Both the position numbers and the translations under genes were made by a program. Below, piece after piece: positions 33,398 to 46,900 of a stretch of DNA of 64,000 nucleotides. The notes under the pieces were generated by a model that did no database searches, was not told the DNA's origin, and saw only the letters and a program-made list of their open reading frames with translations. Position 1 is the stretch's first letter; every line of letters starts with the position of its first letter. The DNA comes from Takakia lepidozioides (taxonomy: Eukaryota; Streptophyta; Takakiopsida; Takakiales; Takakiaceae), in the NCBI GenBank assembly GCA_030704615.1, contig CM060732.1, positions 22,940,001 through 23,004,000 of the forward strand, given 5' to 3'.

Positions 33398-35510
33398 GTG
33401 TTCCCGTTCAAAATGTCCACAAAAGATGAGGGCAGCGGAGTCAGCCTGGTTAAACGTATGCAAAAGGGTGGCGATCTAGGCAACTGCTTCCTTATGTTCG
33501 ATCACGTCAAGAGGGTTAAAGACTGGACCACAATGGCATGTCATGTTTACGACCCTGTGTACCAGCGTGTCATGACATTGCAGTGTGTGACATGCAGTCA
33601 GAGGACACAGATTCACGGCAGCTCATGTGGGAAGCTCTCATTCGTGTTATGGCCTCCAATGGTCTCCCATCTCCCAATTTTGTTGGTTTCATGCCCGACA
33701 TTGCTCAAGCTAACTTCAACGCTGTCCGCATTGTATTCGGGACGGGAGATCCAAAAGTGCCAATGCCTGGAAGAGAACGTACGTGTCTTTTCCATTGGAC
33801 ACAATCCCTGGATAAACACACAAAGGCAGACATCAAGCCAGATATGCAGAGTATGCATCGTCAACTGTGCAAACAGTACAAAGACGCCAAAACTATGGGG
33901 GAAGCGAATACATTGTTCCAGACAATTCGTGCCTGGTGGTACTCATCTGGAGCGGCATCAGAGGACAGCATGAGGGCACTGGAAGACTGGTTCGCATTTT
34001 GGCACTTCCGTTACCGGCAGTGGGGAGCGGCCATGACAACGGTGAGCGGTTTGCATTCACCTTCCTTTGGGTGCTTCGGATATATCTTTCAGGGTCCCAT
34101 CCTTATATCGGCTTTGTGTTTTTTTGCCTTGCAGCATATGTCCATTGAGGAGATGGCGAACATGTCGTCTTGCAATCTAGCGGAGACAGTGCACAATGCC
34201 TGGTTGCAGCAATCCGGCAAAAAAGGAAGAGATTTGTATGCGGCTACGGCCGATGACCTTATCCGTGCTCTGCAGCAGCAAACCAGATACAGGTCATTCT
34301 TGAGGGGTGGCCTTGGAGGCAAAGGCCCGGACATGAGCGAGTTGATGTTGCGGGCAGCCAGAAGATCGGGGGATCCCAGCAAAATAGCGCGGGCAGTGAG
34401 CATATGTGCAGATGGCACCCCTCTCGTGGGAAAAGTTCCTCATCTGGAAGGCGAAGAGAGATTCGGGTCTTGCAAACGGAAATTGGATACCCCTCCCGGA
34501 TCGGATGCAGACTCCCATAGGGCGGACAAGGTCAACTTCTCAACGCCACGTGTTCCATTGGATCAGAGATGGAATTGCGGAACATCCACAGGTGAGGGCC
34601 ATTCTGCCCCAGACTGGACCCCTGCATCAAGCACTGTCACTGCAATGGTTGAAGACCAGAACGTGGTGCGGCATGTAATAGAGTCCATGTGCTTGGACGA
34701 GGTTTGGCATATAGAACGCACAAGTGCTGGATCGCGTGTGAATGCGCGGCGATCAGGGCCACCAATCATGAAAAATGTACATCATTAATATCCAGAGGGA
34801 AAGAACGCACTGCAGCTCCTACAGTCACTAGTTTGTTTCTCCCTTACGGCCAAGGAGAGGCAAAGAACCACAAGTTTTGGTTTTGCGCTGACGATTGCAG
34901 GAGATGTGTGCGTGGGACAGTGAGGCCCTCCGTGGTGAGGAAGCCTACTCCACCAACTGTGTGGCCTGTGAAGATGGGCACAGGTCTCACTCACCAAGAG
35001 ATTGCAATGCTGGAAGAGGCGGGTTTCTCCCTAGCCAGACATTCCATTGTACGTGAAGGTGCTTCAAGTACAAGCGGTTCACGGGTACCTCCGCCTGACG
35101 CTCACTTGTGGCCAACCAGACGGAATGGGAAGCTGGTTCGACGATTCCCTCCAACCGCAGAACACTATGGCAAAATCGAGTTCGTGAGAATGCTTCACGC
35201 TGTGGGAACAATGGAAGTGCCTGATCCAGGGTATGGTCGGGTCTTCACCATGATCTCATCTGCATCTGCGCTGCAGGACAAGACGTACGACATCACTGTT
35301 TCCAATTTTCCAAATTGTACCTGTCCTGATTTTGTTGGTATGCTTTCAAGTAGTTTGGGAAAGAGAGGGAAGTTCATACTGTGCAAACACCTTTACTTCG
35401 TCTTCTTGAGAAGAATGGTTTGTGATCCAAAGCGGGACTTCTTCATTCACCAAGCCACTATGAGTTTCAACGAAGTCAACACACTTCTACAACGGGATAC
35501 AAGCCCATAG
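33398..35510 (+). pseudogene. MULE-like/SWIM zinc-finger transposase-derived gene, copy 2
   Basis: The gene opens in frame 33398-33575 and then shifts by one base near 33575 into frame 33538-34788 (AVCDMQSEDTDSR, GFMPDIAQANFNAVRIVFG, RTCLFHWTQSLDKH), which resembles the catalytic core of MULE transposases. A 93-nt in-frame intron with good sites (GTGAGC...TTTTTTGCCTTGCAG, 34042-34134) seems present. Near 34740-34770 about 31 nt absent from copy 1 shift the frame again. The C-terminal frame to 35510 carries FWFCADDC and an intact SWIM signature (CTC...CKH). Stop at 35508-35510. It is probably a dead Mutator-like element gene, though domestication of a related copy cannot be excluded. Copies 1 and 2 are in the same orientation. 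Confidence 0.6.
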
Positions 35511-35800
35511 AAAGCATTCACCTGACACTCCGAAATCTGTGTTTTCCTTTACTACAGCCGAGAGGGGCCATGACCTGCTTGCAGACTCTGGTAATGCACA
35601 TATAAAACATTAAATGTTTCCAAAGTTTTTAGAAAGTTGTGGGTAGAGTGTGATGGTTAAGAGCAATGGATAATATGTATGAGGTTCGGCGTTCAATCCT
35701 TGTCAGGTGGTAATGTGTGTTATTGTAATGTAATGTATGTTACTGTGTATACTTGTTCTTTCTGAAATTTTCCAAAGTTCTTGTTCTTCTACAGCGGCGG
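35511..35800. other. Unassigned stretch with tRNA-like B box
   Basis: At about 35650-35705 GTGATGGTTAAGAGCAATGG precedes GCGTTCAATCC, which fits the Pol III A/B-box consensus loosely. It may be a tRNA-derived SINE head; too weak to call. Confidence 0.2.
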
Positions 35801-36030
35801 ATCCAGTGGACTCTGGGTCTAGCGGACTGTACAAACCTTCCAACGGACTCTGCTCACTCTACAATGTAGAGTGGACCCTCCAGCGGACTCTACAAAGTGG
35901 ACCCTTTCCAACGGACTCAGTAGAGTGGGTGGACCCTCCAGCGGACTCTACAAAGTGGACCCTTTCCAACGGACTCCGTAGAGTGGGTGGACCCTCCAGC
36001 AGAACGGATTGGACTGTCCAATGGACCCTC
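35800..36030 (+). repeat. GGACTC-rich tandem repeat, 54-58-bp units
   Basis: Units start at 35866, 35920 and 35978 (the last is partial), each GTAGAGTGG(GTGG)ACCC, then CCAGCGGACTCTACAAAGTG, then GACCCTTTCCAACGGACTC. Flanking sequence shows further GCGGACTGT/GGACTGTCC words. Confidence 0.8.
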
Positions 36031-36740
36031 CGCTGGGCTTATGAGGTGATCCCATGGGCCGTATTGGCGGGCCCACAGGCGCATTAATGATGTTGGTATC
36101 TTAAAATGAGAGGCCATATCAACCACCACTTCAATTCAATCAAATCCTTGAAAGAAAGTTGAAAACATTTCACATTGTCTTTCCAGCTGACATAAATTTT
36201 TTTAGTTGGACTTTTTAAGTTGACTTCGGCATTCTGTGCAGTAAACTACTCTTACCGGAACTATTGAAGCTTGCTAAGGAACTAATGCTTAAAAACAATA
36301 AGTGATTTGGAAGGAGGGGCGGGGAATCGTGACGATTTAACAACTTAAACATTGTAGAAGGGCTATTATATCCACTCAACCAACCATTCTTATTTGCAAC
36401 CCATCTAAAATTTCTACTTGGTCATTAAGAAACGTCGTAGATCTAGAAATTACAAATCTGACAAGATAAGGTATGAAAACCAACCTTATTTGAAACCTCT
36501 GGCTAGATGTCACAGCTAATTGGAATGTTTTAAGTTTTGCGCGACTCTGAATCGTTCTTTTTTTTTACTTTCTAGCTGACTGTTTGCAACTCCTAGTAGA
36601 GCATGACAAATTGCTTATTACAATTTTTGACAACCCTCCCCTTCCTATGGGTGGTGTGTAATTAGCTTTGTGCATGGAGAGGTTAAAAGAGATTATTTTC
36701 TCCTCTCACCGTTCCATTTGGGATATTATAAGAAATAAGT
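36030..36740. other. Gene-free stretch
   Basis: No gene or repeat recognised. Confidence 0.35.
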
Positions 36741-37408
36741 TAGGTCCATTTTGTACAAAAAGCCAAAAAGGTCCCAAAACTGCATTTTGACCAAGCCCTA
36801 GGGCAACGTTGCAGAATATTCCTGGGCAAATGTCCTCCATATTCCATTGCCTCCTCACATTCCACAGGCTCTTTCAAAATTTGAGGACAATCCGACAAGT
36901 TTAGGGGGGGAGGGGGTCTTTGTATGTGAATGGGGATAGGCTTACAATTGAGAATTTCCAAAGCAGATCATGGAGGTCCCATGGTCACTAGGTAGAAATT
37001 TTGGGCCAAATCTAAATTGCAATGGTCAGTCTATGCAGTGGCATCTTTCAAAGCACCCTGCCCAAAATTACAGCAGTTGGTGCAAAATTGCATCTCGGAT
37101 GTAGTTTTCAGTGATTTTTCCGGCGAACTCCATGTCAGGATTATGGCAGCCGGAATTGCCTCTGCCTGTGCAATACCCCGCCGGCGTCGTCATACGGGCC
37201 TGCCACGTCGCTGGTCTACCCACGTGGCCCCCCCATCCCCCATGCTCCCAAAAAATCCTGATGGCAGAGAAATCATTTGTTGGGGGCGCCATAAAGTGCA
37301 ATGTGTGCAGGACATTGGGGGATACAGATCAGACTTTATCCTGCGAAGCTGCAGCTGGATGAAAAAACGAGGGGACCCGTTTTGGGTCGCCTCGTCGTTT
37401 AGGGGTTA
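36740..37408 (-). mobile_element. Possible second piggyBac-like element, one end only
   Basis: Read on the minus strand from about 37408 the sequence starts TTAACCCCTAAACGACG and then has GCGACCCAAAACGGGTCCC, which matches the subterminal block of the element at 30056 in 15 of 19 positions. The other terminus was not found, so the element is truncated or diverged. No coding capacity. Confidence 0.35.
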
Positions 37409-37419
37409 ACGTTTATTGG

Positions 37420-37680
37420 TTCTCAATAGAAGCATGATTTTGGATTTGCGGACTGGTAGTATTCTGAAGGTAATACTAGCCAGTTACCAACCTGGGTATA
37501 AATTATAAATAATATTAAATGTTAAATATTTAAAAATGAGTGGCGGCCTAACCGAGCTCTCAATAGAAGCATGATTTTGGATTTGCGAACTGGTAGTATT
37601 CTGAAGGTAATACTAGCCAGTTTCCAACCTGGGTATAAATCATAAATAATATTAAATATTAAATACTTAAAAATGAGTGA
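37420..37680 (+). repeat. 137-bp tandem duplication
   Basis: Copies start at 37421 and 37558 with TCTCAATAGAAGCATGATTT and share GGTAGTATTCTGAAGGTAAT and AACCTGGGTATAAAT. They differ at only a few positions, so the duplication is fairly recent. Confidence 0.8.
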
Positions 37681-38070
37681 GCCAAAACATTATGCCTTCA
37701 TTTTACAAGCATAACTTATTTCCCAAAGATAAGAAAACTAGGTATGTTTCAAAAGCCCTGCATATATATACATGCCAAGTCAAGAGAAATAATTAAGATA
37801 AGATTGGGCTGGAGATGTTGGGCAGCAGTATTCACATCTGTCCCCTCCTCATCATATAGTCAATGGCCATCATATGGCCAAAAGAGACAAACAAGGAATA
37901 TGCATAGGGTTGATACTTGATACCAGTATTGGTCTAGTATTGAGTTTTTGGCATACCAGTCGGGTCCAAGCATTGGAACTTGGATCATTTCGTATACCAA
38001 CCTATACAATGCCATTAGATTATCCCAAAGTTGTGGAGCATTTTTATAACCTAGCTGAATCAATGTATGA
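37680..38070. other. Gene-free stretch
   Basis: Nothing recognised. Confidence 0.35.
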
Positions 38071-38700
38071 AGCAAGCCGGTGTTTGTTTTGTTTTGTTTT
38101 GTAGTGTCGTTGAGATCTCCCAATCCGCGGGAGCCCAACGCTGGTGCTTGGTGCCGTTGGAAAGCCCTTGATCAGGAGGGGTGCACCGGCTTGGTCTCAT
38201 GATTTTTGGACCAACGGTGTGGGAGATGTGGAATTTCAAGTGCTTTGGGTCGCTGCAAATTCATAAAATTAGCAAAGTGGGCTTTCCTGGAGCAATGATT
38301 GGCCCTTCACGTGGGAGATTTGGAATTTCAAGTACTTTTGGTTGCTGGAAATTCGCAAAAAAATAGCAAAATGGGCACTCCGTTGGAGCCTCGACATGAG
38401 AGATATCAAGGGGAAGGTCTCCAGTTCAAATCTGGTCGTAGGCTCTGTGGAAAAAAATGCATTTGGACTTAGATGACATTGGATATATTGCTAGTCAATA
38501 AATTCATGGAAAAAAATTAATCGGGCCTTGACATAGGAGACATACTTGGATACATAGGAGATTGCACACTAGGCTTAGATGGGCCTCAACATGGGAGACG
38601 CACATGAGAGATGCCCTTGGATACATAGGAGATTGCACTTGGGCTTAGATGACACTAGACACTTGGGCCAACGGGCTACCCTAGTATATATGAAATTGAA
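38070..38700 (-). repeat. Dispersed short repeat (family of 3.4-5.6 kb)
   Basis: It begins (TTTTG)n at about 38080, then GTTGAGATCTCCCAATCC, CGTTGGAAAGCCCTTG, GGAGATGTGGAATTTCAAGT (twice, about 38223 and 38323), then GGTCTCCAGTTCAAATCTGG and repeated CACTTGGGCTTAGATGACA-like words. It mirrors the organisation of the minus strand of 3.4-5.6 kb. Confidence 0.65.
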
Positions 38701-38839
38701 GAGGGGTGATACTAGGAGGGTATGATGTGGGATTTGATAGGGTAGAAGCACTGTTCATGGCGAAGGTGCCCCACCGTGGTACTCAAAAGTACGCCCATGG
38801 TGCAAGGAAGTATGCCCATTTTTGGAACGTATCAGGCTC

Positions 38840-39440
38840 GGGTGCGCCATGACAGGCCAGCAAGCTTACCAAAGAGGAATGAACTACAATACACCGTTTA
38901 ATCCTCTACTTTACACTAAAATTATCCTAGGTAGATGAACTTTGCTGAAAATTGTTCCAACTACAAAATGCTGGGGCTCATCAAAGACTTTCCAATGGTA
39001 TCTTTAAACTTAAAATGGTTCAAATGGTTGAAGTCCAAGGTACCAAAAGAGCAATATATCTTGTGCGCCATGATGGGCTCACTTGTTTTATCCTTAAATT
39101 GCTATAGATAGATGTCCTCTAATGAAAATTGCTCCAACCACAAAAAGATGGGCCACATTAAGCGCTTTCCAATGGTATTTTTGGTTTTTTTTTTTGTTAC
39201 CATCTCAGGTAGAAAGGATCTTAATGAGATATGATAGGAACAAGGTGCGCCACAAGCTCACATTGACATCCTCTACTTCACTCCACTTTTAATGTCAGAT
39301 AAAGCCAGAATACTTTCAACTAAAGAAAGTTGTCTTATCATAAGAGCTTTCACTTTAGGTATTACATGACCTCATAGGTTAAAAGCACAAAAAAGGTATT
39401 ACATTTACCCAACTTCGTGCACCATGAAGGGTGCTTCTAC
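38840..39440 (+). repeat. Degenerate ~170-220-bp tandem repeat
   Basis: Units start near 38841, 39062, 39244 and 39415 with KGTGCGCCAT/GTGCACCAT and share CTCTACTT, GAAAATTG.TCCAAC.ACAAA and CTTTCCAATGGTAT. The last word resembles CTTTCCAACGGTACC of the 3.4-5.6 kb family, so the two may be distantly related. Confidence 0.5.
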
Positions 39441-40930
39441 CCTAGTGAGCAATAAGCAAGAAACCAAGCCGTTTCAGTTTTAACAGTTTTCTTAAACTCC
39501 TACTTTTAATTATTTTTGGAAGGACAGCCTGAAAAACAGCCACTGAAAGAAACACTATTGGGGTACCTCAGGCCAAGTTTAGATACAAGGCACGCTGAGG
39601 GGCCAAAATTGTTTGGCCGCTCATTTCAGGCACTGGTTGGGATGACGTGATAGGATGAAACAAAATATGTGTAACCCATCCACAGGCTAAAGCCCTTTAG
39701 CCAAAGATCCTCTATTGTGGACTCCCATCTCCATCGCAGGTGGAAAAGTAACTGCTTGAGAAAACAATGGGGAAACCCCTCTTGGCCACTTGACCATTCT
39801 TGGGATGAGCTAAAACACATTCCTCAATTTTGGCCGCTCAAAATTGCCACATATGCATCCAGCAATGCCACATAATATGGGAGTTTTTCATTGACAGGCC
39901 ATGTCTAAACCATCCACTGGCCAACACCTAAAATCTGTCCAATCATTGACCACCACCATCATTTTTGCTGCTCTCGGCTGTCTCAACTCCGCCTCAAGAA
40001 CCCCGTGCCCGCGAGGGGCAACATTGAAGAGGGAACCTGCCAGTGGAAGGACTACAACACTAATATACAAAAAAACCCCTCCCAGACATTGCAAAGACCC
40101 ACAGTATGCAAACATAACAGCCCCACCTGTTTTGTCCGGGATGGTTTCTCCCAACTTCTACCTGGTGAGTCAGGTTCAATACTAGGTCGCATGGTATGTG
40201 TATTGGGGGCAACCAAACTTGGTACCTGGGGGTATTGCCTGTTAGTACCAGATGGGTCTTTCATACCAGTGCTCATAACCAGGTTCAAAACTGACAACAC
40301 CCTATACACCAGACCAACGCTGCACCCAACCCAGGTATTGGCACTTCCAATACCTACCTACCTAGGCTGGTATTAACAAAGGCACTACACGAGCAATACC
40401 CGTGTTAGGGCAAAAAAAAAGAACAAAATAAAATCCATGCACAAGGTGTCAACGTCCCGTCCTGGGATTGTTAGCAGATTCAATTTAATGGATCTTCAAG
40501 ACTCTCAACCTCCCAAGGCAACCACAGGCACTAGCCAGTACCCAATACTTAGGCTCTTGCTTTGGCAGAGGATTGTGTGCCTTCAGCATCTCCCAGGGGC
40601 ACCTGTGTCCTCAGGAAGTGTGGAGTAGGTGCACAGGATCAGTTGCCCTCAGTTAGAAGACACGATTAGTGCACTTCAAACATCCAGAAAAATGTTTTCC
40701 AACCCACCATTATATTTTCATGGTTTATTTGTACTTTCTATGTCATACAATGCATTGTTTTTGTTTCTTCCAAGACCGAGAGAGCAAAGAACGGAAAATG
40801 AGGATCTTATTCCGCCGTCTGCCAAAAACAGGGGGCATTCCCACAATGGGGCAGTACAAACAAATATTAGAAGTGTGAATCTCTGCTTGAAGGGCTGAGT
40901 GAGCCTGCCCCGCACCTGTGCCTGCACTGT
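39440..40930. other. Intergenic stretch 3' of the CLC gene
   Basis: No gene recognised. The part next to 40931 is presumably the 3' UTR of the minus-strand CLC-d-like gene. Confidence 0.4.
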
Positions 40931-43900
40931 CTACATCCACTCGTCCAGCTCAAGCTGCTTCTCATCATCATATGAGGGAGCTTCATACCTGTTACATCGC
41001 CACCAAATTTCGTCCACATGTCACTCATACGCGGATGAAATGACCGCAGTTGTGTATATAGAAGATGAATGACGGTAAAGCTACAGCATTGCTTGAGACT
41101 ACGGCTCTGTGGTAGTTGTTAGGAACAAACGGCCCGGCAGAATCAGCGACGTGCTCAACGGAAAAGAGGAGAGATGTCAAACGACCGGACCCAACCTTCC
41201 TCGACTGCTGACCACCTCTATTGAATCCCTATCTTCCAGCACCTGCATCCACACAGCATTCACAAGAAGACTGAGTCACAAGCACAATGCAACAGCCGTG
41301 AGAAAGGGATTTGTCTCAGTGGAGTAGTCTTGTGGGCCATATCAAGACTAATGTGGACATACAGGATGAGACAGACTACCTTGAACCTAGTTTTCAACAT
41401 TGCAGCAGGGTTTAAACAACGCCTACATGCAGACTGCAGCTCCAACTACAAGTTTTAGCAGCCAGTTTGGTAATTATAAGAAAGAGCTGCAACCATACAG
41501 AAACTCACCTCAGGAAGTAAATCCTTGCGGGTTATCACTCCCACAACACGGGAAGGACGTGGCACAACACAAATGTGCCGCAATCCTAACTGCCGAAAAA
41601 GGTTGTACACCTGCTCATTCCAATCCACCCACATTCATTAAAAGTGGACAAGCACAAACCTTAATAACCAATAGATATGCTATCTTAACAACTGACCACT
41701 ATCGAGAGCTCAGACCATGACCCCAGAAAGGTCAGGGGCTTTGATGTTGACAGTGACCTACAGGACATGGGCAAGAAATCAATCAAACATGCTGCCTCTC
41801 CAACTGCTAGCAGCAACTATGACTATGTTCAGCCAACGACAAACCATTAACAGATATAACTACTCCTATCACTGCCAAAAGCTTTGCACCACCTGCTTGC
41901 ATTGTCAGGCCACCCTCCAAAACCTCCATCAATAGAAGGTACATGGCTAAGACTGCATGCATTCAACGTCAAGAAACCGCCCCAGAAAATAGATTAGGCC
42001 TTACTTTAGTGAGGGACATATCCTCAGGAACAATGTAGGGTGTGGGGTTGACAAATGGCTCCAGATCTATATACATCTCCATCTCCGCAGGGCTGATATT
42101 GATGTCATGTATAGAGAGCCCTTTGCTGGAAACTGGCTTGGCAAAATCTCTGACGTCGTATCTGCATGCCATCATTCCCACTACTGAGCTTCACAAACTC
42201 TACTACACTCGCCTCCTCTATAGTATCACAATCCAATTCTCCTCTATTATGTCGTAACAGGATTGTACATCACTCACGTAAAAACCAGAAACCCATCAGT
42301 CCATGTCTGCCATGCACCGACTGAAACAATAAACAGTTCTTCCATATCGGCGTGGAACTTTTACCCACTTGCGGATAACCCAGTGGTGGAGTTTTGACCA
42401 AAGGCACACTAACTTCACCACTATTTTTTTCTACATTAACTTACAGATTACAGATCTAAAATTAATTAACAGCTCAGCATACTACAAGAAAGAAGCACAA
42501 TTGCAATGGCACCAAAGCTTACTACGGTACTGTGGGAAGTAGCTACAAGGAAAGAAGAAAGGGGCCCAACCTTGTGCAGCAACAATGGAAGGATAACGAA
42601 GGTTCCTTCCATTGCCAGGCAAAGGCAGATCCGAATGTTACCTGAATGTAATGCGTCCTCGAGTATCACCGGGAATGGGACTATGCTGGAAATCTGCCTT
42701 TGCTTGTAAAAGCACCAATAGATAGCTGAACCAGCCAAGGTCACACATGTTTCGACCAGCCTTAGGAAAGACCAAGCATCTACAAACTGGGCCTACACTT
42801 TGTTGACATTGATTAGGTTCTCTACCAAACTCAAAGCTGAGCATGCAAAATGATTGCATAGTCTTCAAACTCTACCATTACAAAGGTACATGAAAGGTGT
42901 TAAACAAGTTGGTGAAGGGTGCAGGACTAGTGGGCCACTGATATGGTTCAAGGAAAAACCCCGCACTCCCATCATTTAGCCAACAAAATAGAATGTACTC
43001 ATAAGACGTTGTTTGCCGTAGCCTTGTGGCCATTGACCCCGCGCCCAGTTTGAGCGGAACACAAAGGGACAGGAGATCAGGAGACAGACAGACAGAAACC
43101 AGAAACACACATTCAAGCTTCTAGCGTCTAGAATACACAGTACTATGTGCTGAACAAACGTTTTGATCAACATCCAGGTGAGCGTATACTTCTGCTTGGT
43201 CTAAATATGTCAAGCCTATGAAGATTGATTACTGTTACTGCCTTACCTTCGTAAGATAAGGCCAATCACAACTGTCTCCCCAGTCTGCGACCGGTCTACC
43301 ACCTGCCATACCCAACCATGCAACTGTACTTAGCATCCAAGAAGTGCTGTCAAACCCAGTCAAATCACAACTCTCTTTGTCTGCCCTTCAAGGCGACCAC
43401 AACACCCTCGCTCCAGAAAGCAAAAAGTAAAGCCCATAAAACACCGATGCAGATAGAGAAGGCAATGTGATTTACCGGAAATCCATTGTGGTTGTTGCTG
43501 CACAAAACTGACACAATATGGCTGACTTTTGTTATTCTTGAGAATTGTACAACCTGTCCTTGTCCAGCAAAACAACCCACCAAGGTTACCAACATATTTC
43601 AACCAAGGGCAGCCACCTGCTGGGACTCAGGGTGGCCAGGGATGCATAAAGCATTCTGATCGGAGTTTAAAGAATGTCTCCATTATCAGTTTCTATTGGA
43701 TGCCTACAAATTTCACTTGACTGGAAGGGGAACAACCTTGGAAATAGATCATCTGCATGTACAGAAGGAATGCCTTCATTTCTGCAGTATATCTACTTGG
43801 CAGTCCCATCTACTGCTGCCAACCATCATTAACAGAAAGGAAGTGCTAACTTTGTCTGATTGACTACCTACGTTTAGTGCAGGTGCAACGCTGGCAATTC

Positions 43901-46900
43901 TAAAACGCGAAATCATCTTGGATAGCTGAACCATACAAACAACTACAGACGGCATGTATACAAGATGCCGATCATCTCAACTCCCCACTCTCAAGATTAT
44001 TGAGTAGCGGTATTTGAGTCTGTTAATGGGTGGTGTTCCAGGGATCAAGAATTCATTTCATGTGCTTCCTATTGATCTCAAGGCCCAGCTCATGGTAGCC
44101 ATAATGCTAAGTTAATCAAAAGACTGCGAACATGCAATTGAGTATGTGCTGGCAGAATGTGGTTGAAAACTTCACAACATATAGCAGTAGTGTGGATGGG
44201 TCACTGGACAGACAATTCTCCATTCATTCAGACATACGGTGGCTCAAGATTTTCAGTCACGGCATTAAGCCACATTCAACTTATACCTTTTTAGTCGCAA
44301 GTGCATCTCTCGCAGACAGGTTGCGCATGAAACGCTTTGGCCTTGACTCAAGTAGAGGAAGACGCCTTAGCTGGGCTTGTTCCTCATAGAAACCTGCATT
44401 GAATATGTCCCCAACAGCCTGCAGCACAAAGCCTCGGAATGAAACGGAGAAGGCCTAATCCTTGCCATCCACAGAAAAACTAGGAAACTGATTCAAACAA
44501 AGACTTTAAATTTCCAGGCCAAACGTTGCACAGAATTTATAGTCCTAGAAAAGATCCACACAGTTGAAGTAATGCTAAGAATCCAAGACACAGGTAGCAA
44601 TGAGAGCCATACATTACCTTTGAGATGAGAAGAACTAGCATTATCAGAGGTAGAAGCTTTAAATTATTTGTAATTTCCACCATAATCACACACAGTGACA
44701 CAGTCATCCTCATTGAGCCCCCAAGAAAGGACGCTGCACCTAGCAAGGCATATCTGCATGCATACGCATCACACACACAACAATTAGACTCTTTAAGAAC
44801 ATACTGAATAAGACTGCTCGTGACAACTGTGGTACATAAGCCTCCATGATTAGTCTAGATAAACAGGTCTGCTGACCATCTAAATAGATTCCTTCCTGAA
44901 AATAGCTCTCAAATGCATACATTGAAATGCCAAGCCCACATACAATGCTTCTACCTGAAACAACGTACTGCCCATATTGAAAATTTTGCCACAAACCCCA
45001 CGTTGCTGACCCTTGCCTGCCTCCCTTAATACACACAATCATTAAACAGGCGCAGTTGAAGGTCCATGAAACATACGTTCCTTCGTCAATGCTATCTTTC
45101 TTGGACGCATTGACTACAAGCATGCCAACAAGCCGCCCATATGTAGCTCCAACCATGATACCTGGCACAAACTGCCCTGAGGGCACAGCTGTGCCATATG
45201 TGACCACCGCCAGGAAGAAGAACATTACCTGCACTAACAAGAGTTCGTTACTAACTGGGAAAAGAGTTGTGTAATGCAATCTACTGTTAAAGTCTCTTAC
45301 TGCAGACCATGCTGCTGAGGGATCTACTGCCATAATGTGTCCATTAGTACCAAGTCCGCACACAAACTCCATCTCTCCCTATCTGTATCTTGTTCTCATT
45401 TCTTAGAGGTAACCCAGATCAAAACCTATCTACCTAGCCAAGTTTAGCCTACAAGGTACACCTCAAAATTCCTGCCTGGCCAAAAGCAAGTCTGAATAAT
45501 TCTGCAGTTGCACTTATTAGTCAAACCAGCATTTGTTCAAATCAATCCCTGCTATCTTTCTGATACAACTCAAATGTAACAAGAATATTCAAATCGACTA
45601 AAATGGTTAGCAAAAACATGAACCCCATGGTTCCAACATGATCCCTTGTTCTCTCAACTCGGAAATTCATTCACTTTTCCCACATTTCTCACGAACTCAT
45701 CAAAGCAAATGAAAGAAGAGAGTGTCTCAAGCAAAGAGTCTGTGCCTAAACAGAAAGAGCTCATACCAGGAACGTGACAAGGCTACGTGCACTGTACTCA
45801 TGCACAGTTTTGGTGCTAAACAGATTCCGGATAGCATCATCCTTGCAATCACAATATACCACATTGGCAGAATCATTAAATACTGTCACACAGTCACAAA
45901 CTTTGGCTTCCTTGAAGTCAGTTTGGACAAATGTAAGCTGCTAACAGTGACAAAGACTACACAGGCAGCCACTCATGGTACGGGAGCATAAGCCTCCTGA
46001 TAGACAAGCTGGAAAAGGTTTGAGAGCTAGGAAAGAACCCTTACCTGTGTATTAAAAAAGATTGTAGCAAGGTCATTATATTGACTTTCACTAGAGCAAT
46101 GGAACTGTACACATTCCCACAAATCCCAAATCAACCCATGAACCTCCCATACTCTCGAGTTCAAGAAAAAGTTCAGTAACAGGTAGACCTCAACTATGAA
46201 GCTTCAAAAGACCAGCTAGGTAGAAATGGCTCAAGTGACCTAAAACGAAACCCAGCATGTAGATCCAAGACCAGTATAATACAAAGTACGATGTTAAGTT
46301 CAATTGCAAGCTACAACTTGGAGTACCAACAGTAAATAAAATACAAGACGTCGTGGCCACACAAGCACCTCCAACAATCAGGTGCAACTGGAGGTCCTAC
46401 AAAGAGTTCCAATCCGCAAAACAGCTTAATTTTTGAAGACCAGATTCTATTACCGAAAAGGAGAGCAGGAATGGACGCACAGGGATACCGAAGCTTCAAC
46501 TTACATTCACGTAGTTGCCAATATGCCCAGAGGGGCGAGGACAAACTACTTCCGGATACTTCAGAGGGTCCGGGCATGGAGTACATTTGGTCATTAACGG
46601 CAAACCAAATGAGAGTACAGATGTTATTAAAGACACCGTGCATGCCTCTAGGATCTGCATTGCCCACCCCATGGGTACAGTTAGTACAAGTCTTTCTGTG
46701 CCCAGCCTCCCTCCTCCTCTCTGCTCCTCCACACATCTACTCCCTGAAAACCCTCAGCACCAGGAGTACCAGTGGCATGGCCATCCTTCAAAACACCACC
46801 AGGTACTCTCTGCACAATCTTAAACATATGTCCACCTGAGGAGCCTTTCGAACTACCTTCTATTCAACAATAATCATATAATTAGGTGCCTTTGGAGGTT

